Notes: generated by a model from the letters alone, not told the origin. Shown: positions 11,317 to 21,946, numbered from the stretch's first letter. The stretch is 64,000 nucleotides of DNA from Farysia itapuensis (GCA_023212645.1 JALBYC010000020.1:62001-126000), one strand, 5' to 3'. Translations and numbers: made by a program.

Positions 11317-11778
11317 ATGCCAGCGTACTTGGTGGGGAGGTGAGTGGTCAGCTGCAGCCAGCTCCGACATAGCGTACGGCTAACACGCACCTGTAGATTG
11401 TTTGACCCCCTTCTGGGCGTCGCTACTGGCGTCATGGCTTATTTTTTGTGGGAGCACGATGACAGGAACACGGACAGGAGGCCACAAGGTCGCATGCTAC
11501 ACGAGTTAGTACAGCGCCGCGTGTCCAACATACCACCGCCAGATCACATCTTTGCCGGAGCAGAAGCTACAGAGACTTCCCTGTTTCACATTCCCTCTAC
11601 ACCAAAGTCACCGCGGACATCTCGGGACCTTGCAGGGGATTCCACGAGTGAAATCTTAGCGAATGCTAAGGCGCAAGCCGCTCGAACCGGTGGCGAGCGC
11701 GGAGCCGATCTCAGAGCTCTGCGAACAGCCGTCACAGACGAATGGAATCAGCAACCAAATGGTCGACGCTTTGTATGA
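11317..11778 (+). CDS. NCE101: Nce101 family small membrane protein
   Basis: Two exons: 11317-11339 (only 23 nt) and 11397-11778. The intron is 11340-11396 (GTGAGT...CTGTAG, with a GCTAAC branch-like site), giving 134 residues. The spliced N-terminus, YLVGRLFDPLLGVATGVMAY followed by RPQGRMLHELVQRR, matches the Nce101 pattern (L-G-[KR]-x-x-DPLL, one membrane span, RPQG-x-x-LHEL). Yeast Nce101 is a short single-span protein of about 50 residues linked genetically to non-classical export. This one carries an extra hydrophilic tail of about 80 residues ending EWNQQPNGRRFV, which looks like a fungal-specific extension. Without the tiny first exon the conserved motif is broken, which supports the splice. 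It is convergent with the RING gene (102 bases apart). Confidence 0.85.
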
Positions 11779-11880
11779 TGACGAGGCAATGTAATTCACA
11801 CTGATTTGTGATGGGAGACATACGAGATATGCGTTATGCTGTCAAATGCTGTGTCTATCTATAGTGGGTCTCGCGAGCTA

Positions 11881-14808
11881 TCAAATCTGAGGTGCTGTCC
11901 GAGACTCTGCTGTCTCTCCTCCAGCACTATTGCCGTCTTTGGCCACGCCTTGCCTCCTGCACAGCGGACAGGTATTCGACGAGCTAGTCATCCAGCGGTC
12001 CACGCATTGTGTGTGGAAAACGTGTCGGCACGCCATAAGTCGGCACTGCTCGTCACTCTGCCAATCTTCCAGGCAGACCAGACATCGTTCCGCCATGTTT
12101 TCAGTAATCTTGCCTTTGGATACCAAATCGGCGACTTGATCCCCGCGGATTGTTGACAACTCGCTCGAGTCAATCTCTTGTTGCGAAACCGTGGGCGGCT
12201 TGGTCTGCATCGCTTGCATAGTCCCAAGCAGGTCCATGAGAATCATCAGATCTCGACCTGCCGCTGCCGGGTGCGAGTTCAAAAGCGGGTGGTCGGCAGG
12301 ATACCTTCCGCCAGAGACGAAGAGAAGGAAACGTGAAGCGGGCAAGTCGTCAGTCGCATGTGCACTTGCCCTGGTGCCGTTTGCACGGCTTTCCGACCGC
12401 TCTGGATCAGTGCCAAGCGTACTTGGCTGACTTGTTTGTTGTCGGCCACCGGCTGCGCTAGCGGCACCCGTTGAAGCTCGAGCTCCTGCCAGCTCTTCGC
12501 CAAGTCTCTCTGTAACATCAAGGCTGCGGACGCCAATCACAATGCAGGGCACCAGAGGAGACGGTGCTACAGGTTCGAACCTGAAAAGACGGAAAAAGGA
12601 GAGATTTCCTTCATGCAGGTCCCGTTGTCTTCTAGCCCTGGTTTCATCATCAACCGCAATGTCGGATTCGGTCGGCACTTGACCTGCCTCGGGTCGAAGC
12701 ATGGCGGCTTGGGCTTGAAACGACCTCGGCTCGATTCCGGTGTCAGCATCCAGCACTTCGGCACCATTCGTAGTCTCGTGTTCCGAGGCTGCTTCAAAGT
12801 AGTCGGAAGTGGTCGCATTCGAATGCGCCAGGGGCGCAGATGTAGGCTCGATCGATTGCACGGCGATCATCAGGTCGCGCAATAGATGGTTGAGGAAATT
12901 GCCAAAACTACCTGCTACTCCATCCGGGAGCACCCCATTGCGGACTTGCTGCAAGGTTCCAGCCACATCATTCGTTCCTCGAGAAAAGCCGTCTGCTCTA
13001 TTGGTCCCGACAGCTTCGCCCTGGGTCCGCGAGTTACTTGTGGACGATTCAATACTGCTGCCCACGGGATCGAAGCGTGCGGGGCGACCCGAAGAGATGA
13101 ATTGACCTAACGTCTCTCTCATAAAGCGGGAGAGAAGAGAGCGTCCCGAGCTGTCACTGCTTGAGGCGTTCGACGCATCAGAACGACTCCGACGATGGCC
13201 AAAGTGCAAATTTGCAGAGAGCGTCCTCGGTCTCCTCGCCGCAGGGGCCTCTGAGGCTCTTTCCGCTTGATTCGTACGAGCTTCTGCTTCACGATTGGCC
13301 GCGCTGATCAATCGCGAGATGATTTCTTGTTGATGTGTGGCTGAATCTGCGGCTTCGGAGGTATTCACTACGGGTTCCTGAGCGGAATTCGAACCTCGTC
13401 CGAATGTTTCCGAAGCACTGCGAACTCTTTGCGTGAAAGCAGCCAGTCGCTCGCGCAGGCCAGTCCCAAGCCCATGTGACGGAGCAGCAGAAGTTGACGA
13501 ACTTGCACCTGCACGGTCTGACGATCGCAGCGATCTGCGCCAGTTGCTGAGCTCAGGCGAGCCTCGACGGCGACCTGCCTGGCCAAGAGGCGTAAAGGGC
13601 GGTTGAAGGCTTGACTGCAGCAGCGCGCGGTCCACATTCTGTGAAACAGGCGTATTGACGAGGGAAGCAGCGGTTGCTGCGGCAGCGATACCCAAGATCC
13701 GACTCAGCATCACTGCTTGCTCCTCTAGCGTCACTGCCCGTGGTTCTTCGCTATTGGGCATGTCGCCGGCATCCGGACGACTCTCTGACTGAACAGAAAC
13801 GGGCGAAGTGGAAGAGCGCCCAGAAGGCTGGCGAATAGCAGCGGTCGCGGACCCAGCACGTTGAGACCGCCTTTCTGAAGCACCTCTATGACTAGGAATT
13901 GTTCGAGTAACGAGAGCGCCTTGCACAATCATCGAAGTGCCGCTGAGAGTGCTGGGATGTAGAGGAGCACGTCGGGAAGGCTGACTGGGCTGCGAAGTCG
14001 GAGCATCTGCGGACTCTCCGGACCTATCAGACTGTGGCAGAGAAGGTGCCTCAGGCTGAGTGGTCGCCGGCGAAGTGTCTGCGGAAGAATGAAGACCGTG
14101 CTGAAGCAGGCTAGCGAGGACTTGTGGTGCAATGCGAACCTCGGCAGGAGGCACCGAAGTCGAATGCGAGTCAGAATCGCCAGCTGTCTGAGTTGAAGAA
14201 GTATCGATCGGTGTATCTGGGACTGTGGCTGCCTCCACCGGCATGTCAGAGGCTGTAGTGGACAAGGGTCTGTTGTCGCTGGGCGCAAGTAACGCTTCCA
14301 ATATGCGTCGCCTGGCTCTGTCTCTTTCTTCATGCAAGGGATCCAAGTGAGGTGGTGGCGTTCCTTCGCCTTGATAGGCCGGTGTCGAAGCGCGTGAAGT
14401 TTCGGGTAGTGTAATTGCTGAGGGCTCATGAAAGTGGGTTTCTGTCGTCGACGGTGGCGCATCTAGTTCCATATGATCCAACGGCGCTGCTTGGGCAGAA
14501 ATTGAAGGATCCGATGCAGGAAGAGTACCATCCATTCTTCTCTTTTGTCTGGAGACATTTTCGGAAGCAACCGCATGTTCGGAACCATTCCTGTTGTCAG
14601 GTGTCCGTTCGGTGAGGCTAGTGCTACGTTGGCGCTTGCGAGAGCCAGACACAGATGCTGATGCGCACGCTTCATCTGCTCTGAGCCCGGTAGAGCTCGG
14701 TGACCGACTTGTTTCAGCGTGAGAAGAAGATGGAGGGGATGTTGTCCGTGCGTCATGCTCTTCAGACTGTGCTTCGCCCGGAGCATCTCGTGACTGAGCA
14801 TGACCCAT
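11881..14808 (-). CDS. RING-H2 E3 ubiquitin ligase with predicted N-myristoylation site
   Basis: 975 residues, no intron needed. Near the C-terminus (about 905-950) it has a complete RING-H2 finger: CLVCLEDW...CRLMACRHVFHTQCVDRW...CPLCRRQ. It is preceded by the fungal-conserved LLFVSGGRYPADHPLL segment. The rest is Ser/Thr/Arg-rich and probably disordered. The protein begins MGHAQSR: Gly2 followed by Ser6 fits the N-myristoylation consensus, suggesting membrane attachment (vacuole or plasma membrane in related fungal proteins; inference). Substrate is unknown. The start is the first ATG of the frame, and the myristoylation signal supports it. It is divergent from the paladin-like gene. Confidence 0.85.
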   Translation of the reverse strand: MGHAQSRDAPGEAQSEEHDARTTSPPSSSHAETSRSPSSTGLRADEACASASVSGSRKRQRSTSLTERTPDNRNGSEHAVASENVSRQKRRMDGTLPASDPSISAQAAPLDHMELDAPPSTTETHFHEPSAITLPETSRASTPAYQGEGTPPPHLDPLHEERDRARRRILEALLAPSDNRPLSTTASDMPVEAATVPDTPIDTSSTQTAGDSDSHSTSVPPAEVRIAPQVLASLLQHGLHSSADTSPATTQPEAPSLPQSDRSGESADAPTSQPSQPSRRAPLHPSTLSGTSMIVQGALVTRTIPSHRGASERRSQRAGSATAAIRQPSGRSSTSPVSVQSESRPDAGDMPNSEEPRAVTLEEQAVMLSRILGIAAAATAASLVNTPVSQNVDRALLQSSLQPPFTPLGQAGRRRGSPELSNWRRSLRSSDRAGASSSTSAAPSHGLGTGLRERLAAFTQRVRSASETFGRGSNSAQEPVVNTSEAADSATHQQEIISRLISAANREAEARTNQAERASEAPAARRPRTLSANLHFGHRRSRSDASNASSSDSSGRSLLSRFMRETLGQFISSGRPARFDPVGSSIESSTSNSRTQGEAVGTNRADGFSRGTNDVAGTLQQVRNGVLPDGVAGSFGNFLNHLLRDLMIAVQSIEPTSAPLAHSNATTSDYFEAASEHETTNGAEVLDADTGIEPRSFQAQAAMLRPEAGQVPTESDIAVDDETRARRQRDLHEGNLSFFRLFRFEPVAPSPLVPCIVIGVRSLDVTERLGEELAGARASTGAASAAGGRQQTSQPSTLGTDPERSESRANGTRASAHATDDLPASRFLLFVSGGRYPADHPLLNSHPAAAGRDLMILMDLLGTMQAMQTKPPTVSQQEIDSSELSTIRGDQVADLVSKGKITENMAERCLVCLEDWQSDEQCRLMACRHVFHTQCVDRWMTSSSNTCPLCRRQGVAKDGNSAGGETAESRTAPQI

Positions 14809-15728
14809 ATCGATGGATTACGGCGACGGAATGTGAGGATGCTTGCTCGACTGACTTGCCGCCGGGTTTCAAAGCAAAGTCATATAGAAGGAGCAGTCTG
14901 TCAATTCAATGCAAACGAACAAACCCGAATCCTTGCTCGTCTTATCAAGTGCTGACTGGGGTGGCACAAGGAAGCAGATGTCTTTTGCTGTTCTCCTACG
15001 CGACTCGTTCGGATTGTGGCGCAGGATTGATGTGGCTGAAGTCCTGGCGTGCGTATGACCCTTGGTCGAGCAATGTCTATCAGTAAGAGAGCTGCGAAAG
15101 GTCGGACGGGACGTTGGCCGTGGTCGAACGAGTATGTAACGGTGCTGAGACGTGGCATCACGCAACCAAACGCTCAAAATCGAAAGTGGTGGAAAATAGA
15201 TTAATGTTAGGCCATGAAAACACACACATGACGCAAGTGGAGGCACATTGTGATTTACGAGACACGAAGACGGCGGACAGCAAACGGACGGCAATGCAGT
15301 CGCTCGCGTACCTTGTTTGGCAACGCGCTCTTGCACAGCTACATAGCCTGACAACGCGCTGTGCTTCGTCGCATGTGTTTCTTCGCGCGAAAAGCAGTCT
15401 TCGGAGCCTATTAATATTGTGTCCAAGTGCCGAATTGGGGCTCAAGGTGAACGTCAGAGCGACGAGACAAAGCTTCGAGTCTGTCTCCAGTCTCCACCAA
15501 ATGCATGTCAGAGTCTGCCAAGATCTCTTGTTCTACGATGTTATAAACGAGGGGCCTGATGAACTCGAACTGTACAATTAGTGCACGCATCGGCCATCTC
15601 CGAAAAAGGATGTGATTGCGCGTTAGCCGAGACTGACAGCTCGATTCCATTTTTTTGCGCAATATCAATCGGCTCCTCCGCCTGTTGCTCTCTCGCGCCA
15701 TCACAACAACGAGTCAGAGAGCGTGACA
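14809..15728. promoter_or_regulatory. Divergent intergenic region RING gene / paladin-like gene
   Basis: About 920 bases. It contains several short open frames (for example plus 15114-15581) with random composition. I see no gene, tRNA or repeat, so it is presumed to be two promoters plus leaders. Confidence 0.5.
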
Positions 15729-18700
15729 ATGTCGGCAGCGCCACCAGATCTGGGTCTAGCCTTTCCGTCGTCATCCTCGTCGCCTGTGTCCGATAGCGCT
15801 CCACCGGCAGAGGACGTACCAGAACTCGCATCGCCGCTGCCTGAGCCTCAACAACTACCAGAAGCTCAGTCGCCTGATGAACATGCACTTCCATCACACG
15901 CAACGACGAACGGCGGTCTCGGTCTTGGCTCTCTATTCTCCGGATCAAGTGCATCGTCGACCAAAGCGGGCTCTTTTCAATCGCGCAACAACTTGCTTGG
16001 CTCAGACGGCTTTGGTCAATTAGGCGTTCATCTCTGGGCACAAAGGGAGGAGAGCGTGGTACGCAACCGGAATGGAAGCGTTCTCAACAGGGGTCTCATC
16101 CTTAAGACGGATCACTTCGCCAGTGGGGCACGCAACGCTCATCTTAATCTGCATCTCCAAGGCGCTCCCAACTTTCGCAAAGCTGATTGCTCTCTCGAAG
16201 TGTATGGTGTCGCACAGCCTACCATCACTGGTCTCAAGACGATTCTCTCTGTCCTCAAGACCAGACCTTTAGCAGAAGCGGCGCCTTCACGCAATGTCTC
16301 GCGATCTATGCGTAATGCTGAAATATCATCGCCAGTACCTCAGTCCGTGCCATCCACTTCTCCCCACTTGGAGCCGGCTGCCGCTGCTTCGCATTCTTCC
16401 GCCGCCGTAAACAATCTTCCCGGATGGTCGCCACAAGTTTCGCCCTTTGTGCGGCCCGAAGACAACGAAAAGCATCCGAAAGCCAGAAACAACAAACCTC
16501 GCAACTGCGTCTGGGTATGCACGAGGGAGGAACCCGTCGTATATGTGGGTGGCCGCCCTTTCGTCTTGAGGGAAGCAGAGCGTCCTCTGAATACATTCGG
16601 CCTCAGTATGCGAGCCGACAACCTCGAAGCGATCGAGCTACGCCTCAAGCAGGACATTCTTCGCGAAGCAGCCAAGTACGGTGGCCTGCTGATGGTACAC
16701 GAAGAGACTGCATTGGCCAAGATGGAACCAACGTGGATTGCCGTCGATGAAGCTTCCGTCTACACAGTGCGAGAAGTTTGGGAGCGCGTCAAAGCAGAAG
16801 GATGGAGAGTCGACTACCATAGAATTCCCATCGCCGAGGACCAAGCTATTGAAAACAACTATCTCGACGCCTACACGCAAGTCATCAAAGATCTTGACCC
16901 GACCGAGACTAGTCTCGTTGCCAACTGCGGTATCGGCTTCACACGTACATCCTTTGCTATGGTGGCTGCTGTCCTCTTGCGTCGCAAACAGATGCTCTTG
17001 CTTGGATATGCAGACCCTTTCGAGTCACTCGTCGACTTGCCAAAGTCGCCGTTGCAGAAAGCTGCAAACAGCAATCCACACTCTGGCGTTGCCAAGTCGC
17101 TTCGACAAGCGGGAGAGCAGCAGGTCCAAAATCTGTCTCTTCTACGCTTGATACGCGTCCTGAACGTGAGTCTGTCTACGCGAGATTCGCAGTCCACCAT
17201 CGAAATTTTGCTTTCCAACCCTTCCTTGCTGGAGTCCTTGCGAAAAGCTAATTCTGGAGACTATGGTGTCATTCGTCAACTTGCGGGTCTGCTGGACGAG
17301 GGCCTTGAAAACAAAGCCGTGGTGGATATTGCCATTGACAGCTGCGCTCACGTCACAAATCTGCGCGAGACCATCTTGTCTTCGCGTATTCGATACTCGA
17401 CCGACGCTCTTGATGAAGCTCAAGCGGCATCCCACCTCGAAAAAGCAGCCAAGTCTCTCGAGAGATACTTCTTCCTGGTGGCCTTTGCTAGCTACGTATC
17501 TGCGAGCAAGACCGCTACTTTTCAGCATCGCTTTGCCAGCTGGTTGCGCAATCGCGCCGAAATTTGGAGAGGTATCCAGCTGATTCGGTCCAAGGGCCAG
17601 CGCCTCTACTTCTTTGACCCCGTGGGTGATCTACGCATTCTCAGTGGTGGTAAAGCAGGTGACCTCATTGCCACATCTGAAAAGCTGCAGAGCCGCTTCG
17701 GTGAGGTGTCAGGCCAAGGTGCGCAGATACCTGGAGACGAATTTGCGGACTACGTGATTCGAAATCGTGTTGGTATCGTCCTGCGCCCTTTCACGCTACT
17801 CAAATGTGACATTTGGCGCAAATTTATCGAGCGTAATGCTGGCCTGCCGATCCGGGGTACCGTCAATTTTCGACGCATACCCGACAGCAATATTTTTGCC
17901 ACAGGCCAACCGACGGTGGATGGTATCCGCAACGTTCTGGCCGCTTTGCAAGAACACTATGCAGGCAAGCAGAATAGCAATGCTTACCCAGTACGGACCA
18001 TTACATGGATCAATCTACGCGAGGAACCCCTTGTGTATGTAAACGGCAAACCTTACTGTCTACGACAAAAGGGCATGTCGCTCCGCAACATCAAAGCTTA
18101 CAGCGGCATCAACTGGGACAGACTGCATCTGCTCGAAGATCGTTTGAAGAACGACGTGATCAACGAGCTAAGCACGGGCGAAGGCCGACTTCTATTGCAC
18201 ACTGAAACAGCCGATGGCACTGTCGTCCCTATCTGGGAAGAGACAAGCCCAGCAGACGTTGATACTATCCAAGATATAATGAGCCATATTGGAGCCGACT
18301 TCAAGAGCAACTTCCAGCTTCGTTTCCGCAGAATCCCGATGACGGCGGAGAAGCCGCCCGACTTCTCAGATATCAGCGAGCTCTTGACTGCTGTGCTGCA
18401 AGCAAATGTCGAGAGACAGCCAATCGTTCTGAATTGCCAGCTCGGTCGAGGAAGAAGCACGATGACAGCTGTGCTGATCCTCATGATAGCTCGCTGGCTC
18501 AAGCAAAGTCATGCCCAGTACCAGGATCTACAAGTTCATGAGCTGCCAGAGGAGTCAGGGCAGGCACCCAAGGGAGTAGATCAGTCACAGGATTATCAAC
18601 CTGCCGCACCATACGCGGTAGAGACTGTCAACGCTGATCTGCTGAACGATACTGCTTCATCGCTTGCCAACGTCGATGACGAAGTCGATAAAAGGGAGCC

Positions 18701-20636
18701 ACTCTCGTACCATGTGATCAATAGTCTGCTACGAGTCATCCCAAAGGGACTTGAGGTCAAGCGTATGGTTGACAGCTGCATTGATCAATGCTCCACAGTG
18801 ACCAATTTGCGAAATGCAATCGAGGATGCACGCTTAGCGGCCGAGGACACTGAAGATGACGCACTCCGGAAGAAGCGCATCCAGCGCGCCATCCACAATC
18901 TACGCCGTTACTTCCTGCTCATCGTTTTTCAGTCTTACTTGACGCAAACCAAGCCAGATTTGCTAGAAGCTTCGCCCAGCTTCCGTACTTTTGTGGCTCG
19001 TCAACCAGTGTTTGATACGATTGCCAAAGAGTTCGACAAGATCGATATCTCTACTATCATGCCCCTGCAAAAAGTCGACGTCAGCGATGGCATGGCCCTG
19101 TCCGATGAAGTACAAGACGTTGTTTCGCACCGTCGAGGAAACATCCTTTCGGCGTTTACGATGCTCAAGTCTGACTTTTTCAGCGGTATCCTCAAGCTCG
19201 GTCTGCCGGAGCGCATTGATGGTATGCCCAACTTGCGTGGAGTACCACTGCTGCTCGCGCCGCCGACCAACGTCGCTCAGAACCAAGGCGCTGCACCTTT
19301 GACGCCCAAGACTCCTATCGTGATGCATGGACGAGAAACGTGGGGTTCAGGCATGCCTACCGTTGACGGTCTTCGAAGAGGTTTGACCCGGATGGGTGCA
19401 TCTCCTAAAGGCCCAGCCAAGGTAGTCTGGACATCCTTGCGGGAGGAGCCAGTGCTGTACGTCAACGGGCGTCCCCATGTTCTGCGACTGGCGGACCAGC
19501 CAGTGACCAACATTGAAGCAACAGGCGTAACTACAGATGTAGTGGAGTCCATGGAAGCCGCCCTCAAAGGCGACATGCTGCAGGAAGCCTCTCAACGCAA
19601 TGGACGGGTACTGCTGCACGATGAGGTTGAAATCCGTCAAGGCGAATTCGACATTATCCCCGTCTGGGAGACAGTCAAGGAAGGAGACGTGCTGACACCG
19701 CGAGAGGTCTACGAGCTTGTTCAGAGCGAAGGGTTCAAGGTCGACTATGCGCGTCTAGCAATCACCGATGAGCAGGCGCCGGTGCCAGCCGTCTTTTCGC
19801 AACTGGAGGAGCGAGTGATTCTCGCTCTGCAAACAGGCTCTGCATGCGTTTTCAACTGTCAAATGGGCCGAGGACGAACGACTACAGGGATGGTCATTGC
19901 CTCTCTGGTCTCCACAGTATGGCACTACGGAGACCAACTGGTGTCAAGCTATGAGATGGGCGGCTCAATGATGTTGGCAGCTTCGGCGTCTCTGTCTGGC
20001 GCAGATGGTGACACAGAGGGCAATGCGAGCAATGCGCTGACTTCGATACCCGAAGATGATAGCTTTGGTCAGCCCAAGGACAATCTAGACAGCCGAGAGG
20101 ACGACCTGTGGCTGCAGGGTGAATGGCGTACAATTCTACAGCTGGTCGGAGTGCTGTCGCACGGCAAGCTTGCCAAGAAGCTGACGGATCGAGCCGTAGA
20201 TCGTATGGAGGCGGTTCAGAACCTGCGCAAAGCGATCTACGACTCCAAGCTTCGGGCTGACAATGCCGAGTTGGGTAGCAAGAAGCACAAGCACCTGACC
20301 ACTGTGTTTACCAACTATTTACAGCGCTATGGCTACCTGATCACGTTTGCCAACTATTTGCTGGAAAAGAGCGAGGCAGACGGTTTCTTGCCGCAATTAC
20401 CACTCTTGGGTGGGGGTGGATCTGCATTGGACACAGAGGAAGCTGCAGGTGATGCTGTGAATTCAGGTACACAAGCGCGAGGCCGAGCGGACTCCACCGC
20501 TTCGATCAAGTCTGCTTCGACCACGTTTACCAACAATACAGACATGACGAGCGGTACACGTTTCCCGTCCTTTCTGGGGTGGCTGCAGCCGAGACGCGAG
20601 ATTGCCAACATCCTTGGGCGCAACAAGCTCGAGTAA
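15729..20636 (+). CDS. Paladin-like protein with three tandem PTP/phytase-like domains
   Basis: 1635 residues, intronless. The protein is three repeats of the paladin/inositol-phosphatase-like cysteine-phosphatase unit. Each has a [VT]W[VITS]xxREEP[VL][VL]YV[GN]G[RK]P block (DNA near 16500, 18000 and 19430) followed by a CX5R P-loop: CGIGFTR (Cys about 400), CQLGRGR (Cys about 903) and CQMGRGR (Cys about 1377). All three keep Cys and Arg. Paladin is known in vertebrates as a phosphoinositide phosphatase or signalling regulator; catalytic status in fungi is not established. The start is the ATG at 15729; a GTG two codons upstream is not needed. The N-terminus (about 1-130) is Ser/Pro-rich. The C-terminus has a linker of about 150 residues. 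Probably cytosolic. Confidence 0.85.
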   Translation: MSAAPPDLGLAFPSSSSSPVSDSAPPAEDVPELASPLPEPQQLPEAQSPDEHALPSHATTNGGLGLGSLFSGSSASSTKAGSFQSRNNLLGSDGFGQLGVHLWAQREESVVRNRNGSVLNRGLILKTDHFASGARNAHLNLHLQGAPNFRKADCSLEVYGVAQPTITGLKTILSVLKTRPLAEAAPSRNVSRSMRNAEISSPVPQSVPSTSPHLEPAAAASHSSAAVNNLPGWSPQVSPFVRPEDNEKHPKARNNKPRNCVWVCTREEPVVYVGGRPFVLREAERPLNTFGLSMRADNLEAIELRLKQDILREAAKYGGLLMVHEETALAKMEPTWIAVDEASVYTVREVWERVKAEGWRVDYHRIPIAEDQAIENNYLDAYTQVIKDLDPTETSLVANCGIGFTRTSFAMVAAVLLRRKQMLLLGYADPFESLVDLPKSPLQKAANSNPHSGVAKSLRQAGEQQVQNLSLLRLIRVLNVSLSTRDSQSTIEILLSNPSLLESLRKANSGDYGVIRQLAGLLDEGLENKAVVDIAIDSCAHVTNLRETILSSRIRYSTDALDEAQAASHLEKAAKSLERYFFLVAFASYVSASKTATFQHRFASWLRNRAEIWRGIQLIRSKGQRLYFFDPVGDLRILSGGKAGDLIATSEKLQSRFGEVSGQGAQIPGDEFADYVIRNRVGIVLRPFTLLKCDIWRKFIERNAGLPIRGTVNFRRIPDSNIFATGQPTVDGIRNVLAALQEHYAGKQNSNAYPVRTITWINLREEPLVYVNGKPYCLRQKGMSLRNIKAYSGINWDRLHLLEDRLKNDVINELSTGEGRLLLHTETADGTVVPIWEETSPADVDTIQDIMSHIGADFKSNFQLRFRRIPMTAEKPPDFSDISELLTAVLQANVERQPIVLNCQLGRGRSTMTAVLILMIARWLKQSHAQYQDLQVHELPEESGQAPKGVDQSQDYQPAAPYAVETVNADLLNDTASSLANVDDEVDKREPLSYHVINSLLRVIPKGLEVKRMVDSCIDQCSTVTNLRNAIEDARLAAEDTEDDALRKKRIQRAIHNLRRYFLLIVFQSYLTQTKPDLLEASPSFRTFVARQPVFDTIAKEFDKIDISTIMPLQKVDVSDGMALSDEVQDVVSHRRGNILSAFTMLKSDFFSGILKLGLPERIDGMPNLRGVPLLLAPPTNVAQNQGAAPLTPKTPIVMHGRETWGSGMPTVDGLRRGLTRMGASPKGPAKVVWTSLREEPVLYVNGRPHVLRLADQPVTNIEATGVTTDVVESMEAALKGDMLQEASQRNGRVLLHDEVEIRQGEFDIIPVWETVKEGDVLTPREVYELVQSEGFKVDYARLAITDEQAPVPAVFSQLEERVILALQTGSACVFNCQMGRGRTTTGMVIASLVSTVWHYGDQLVSSYEMGGSMMLAASASLSGADGDTEGNASNALTSIPEDDSFGQPKDNLDSREDDLWLQGEWRTILQLVGVLSHGKLAKKLTDRAVDRMEAVQNLRKAIYDSKLRADNAELGSKKHKHLTTVFTNYLQRYGYLITFANYLLEKSEADGFLPQLPLLGGGGSALDTEEAAGDAVNSGTQARGRADSTASIKSASTTFTNNTDMTSGTRFPSFLGWLQPRREIANILGRNKLE

Positions 20637-21946
20637 GCAGGCGACAACCAATCAAGAGTTACCAATGAAATCACCTGTTCACATGTTTGCTTGCTAGTCT
20701 GGGGTACATCCGTGTGTGGGGTAAGCCGGTAATGGCAGTGGGGGTGTTCGCCGGGCATCGGCCGTGAAGGGTATAGCGGAATATGACTTGCGATCGACTG
20801 ATAAAGTGCGGTTCTTTCCGTCCCCGCAGGAGTCTGTCACGTTACCCCTGCATGGGAGCAATGGTGTGTGTTTGCACCTGCTATGATTGGATGTTCGGCA
20901 TTTCGCCGACAGGGCAATCTCGATCCATCGTCCCAACGTTTTCCGACTTCCCGAAACTGAGTGGTGCTCTGCAATATCACACACTATGCCTTCCCTTATC
21001 TTGCATCCTGCGACAAAGTTCATTGATATGATAGTCCAGATGCCAAAGTTTCGGGTGGGCTGCAGAAATTGATAGCAGAGGGACGGGCTACGCGAGCCAC
21101 GAGATTCTAGGCAGGAGCGGGAATCCAATTCTAGCAGGAGTCGGAAGCCGCGTCGGAAAGATTTCGACCAGCCACACGCCGTCCTTCGTGTCGCGCTTTG
21201 AAAAATTATCCAGCCGTGGACTAACTCGCTTATCGCGTGCATAAACCGCACTTGACGAGTGTGGCTTTCCGGCGGGCGCACTGCAGGACAGGTCGACGGG
21301 AGCATACTATCGGACCGCCTTTCGCGTTTATCGGCCCAAACTCTAATCTCTTTCCGCCACTGGTGCACCCTATTCAAAGACGAGAACTTTGATTGCGATT
21401 CACAGAGATGGTGAAACGAGCAGAGTCTGGCGAAGGAGGGTTGCATGCTTTCTGGGGAGAGTGGGCTGTTGCAGGTGAGACTCGGTCGGGCGGGCAGACG
21501 GGCAGCGGCTTTGGACCAATGAGAAATCGGCGGTTTCGCCATCTGGGTGGATGCAGACTACGGGACAATGGAAAAGTTCCAGACTCTGCGCAGACGCCTC
21601 ATGCAGACTTGCTTGCACGCGAGATGGAATCCCCTCTGCGCAAAGTGCCGCCTGATTCTGCAACCTGACTGGCTATTCGCTTGCATTGTCTGACAACCCA
21701 CGCGACGCAGTGTTCGCCGTCTGGAACCAATCAGCGCTCGCCTATATTCCTTCCTGTCTGGCCAATACTCTGCGCGATAAGGTGCCACATCCCCACACTG
21801 CGCGATAGCGATAGCGTGCAGAGACGGTCGCCCGCCTTCTGCTACCAAGGCGGGTATAAAGCCTGGGCCGTTTCTCCCACCTTCGTCTCATCCTCAACCA
21901 TCCACCCTTTCGTTCCTCTTTCACCCTCCCTATACCAATACTCACA
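20637..21946. promoter_or_regulatory. Long 5' region of the amino-acid permease gene
   Basis: 1.3 kb between the paladin-like stop and the permease ATG. GATA-factor type sites: CTTATC at 20995-21000 and 21229-21234, GATAAG at 21776-21781, and GATAG repeats near 21807-21816. CCAAT boxes: 21516-21520, 21727-21731 and 21762-21766. TATA box: TATAAA at 21855-21860, about 90 bases before the ATG, followed by a CT-rich leader. The pattern fits a strongly expressed, nitrogen-regulated transporter promoter (inference). Confidence 0.6.
21855..21860 (+). promoter_or_regulatory. TATA box of the permease gene
   Basis: TATAAA in the context GGGTATAAAGCC, 87 bases upstream of the ATG at 21947. A CT-rich initiator-like leader (TCTCATCCTCAACCATCCACC) follows it. 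Confidence 0.65.

Noticed and set aside
12575..12595. AGGTTCGAACCT palindrome resembling a tRNA B box or operator
   Set aside because: It lies inside the coding sequence of the RING gene, and no RNA fold surrounds it.
20694..21542. Minus-strand 282-codon open frame in the permease upstream region
   Set aside because: It starts with ATG and is long, but composition is random-like (Ser/Arg/Cys-rich), no family motif is visible, and it covers a region dense in promoter elements.
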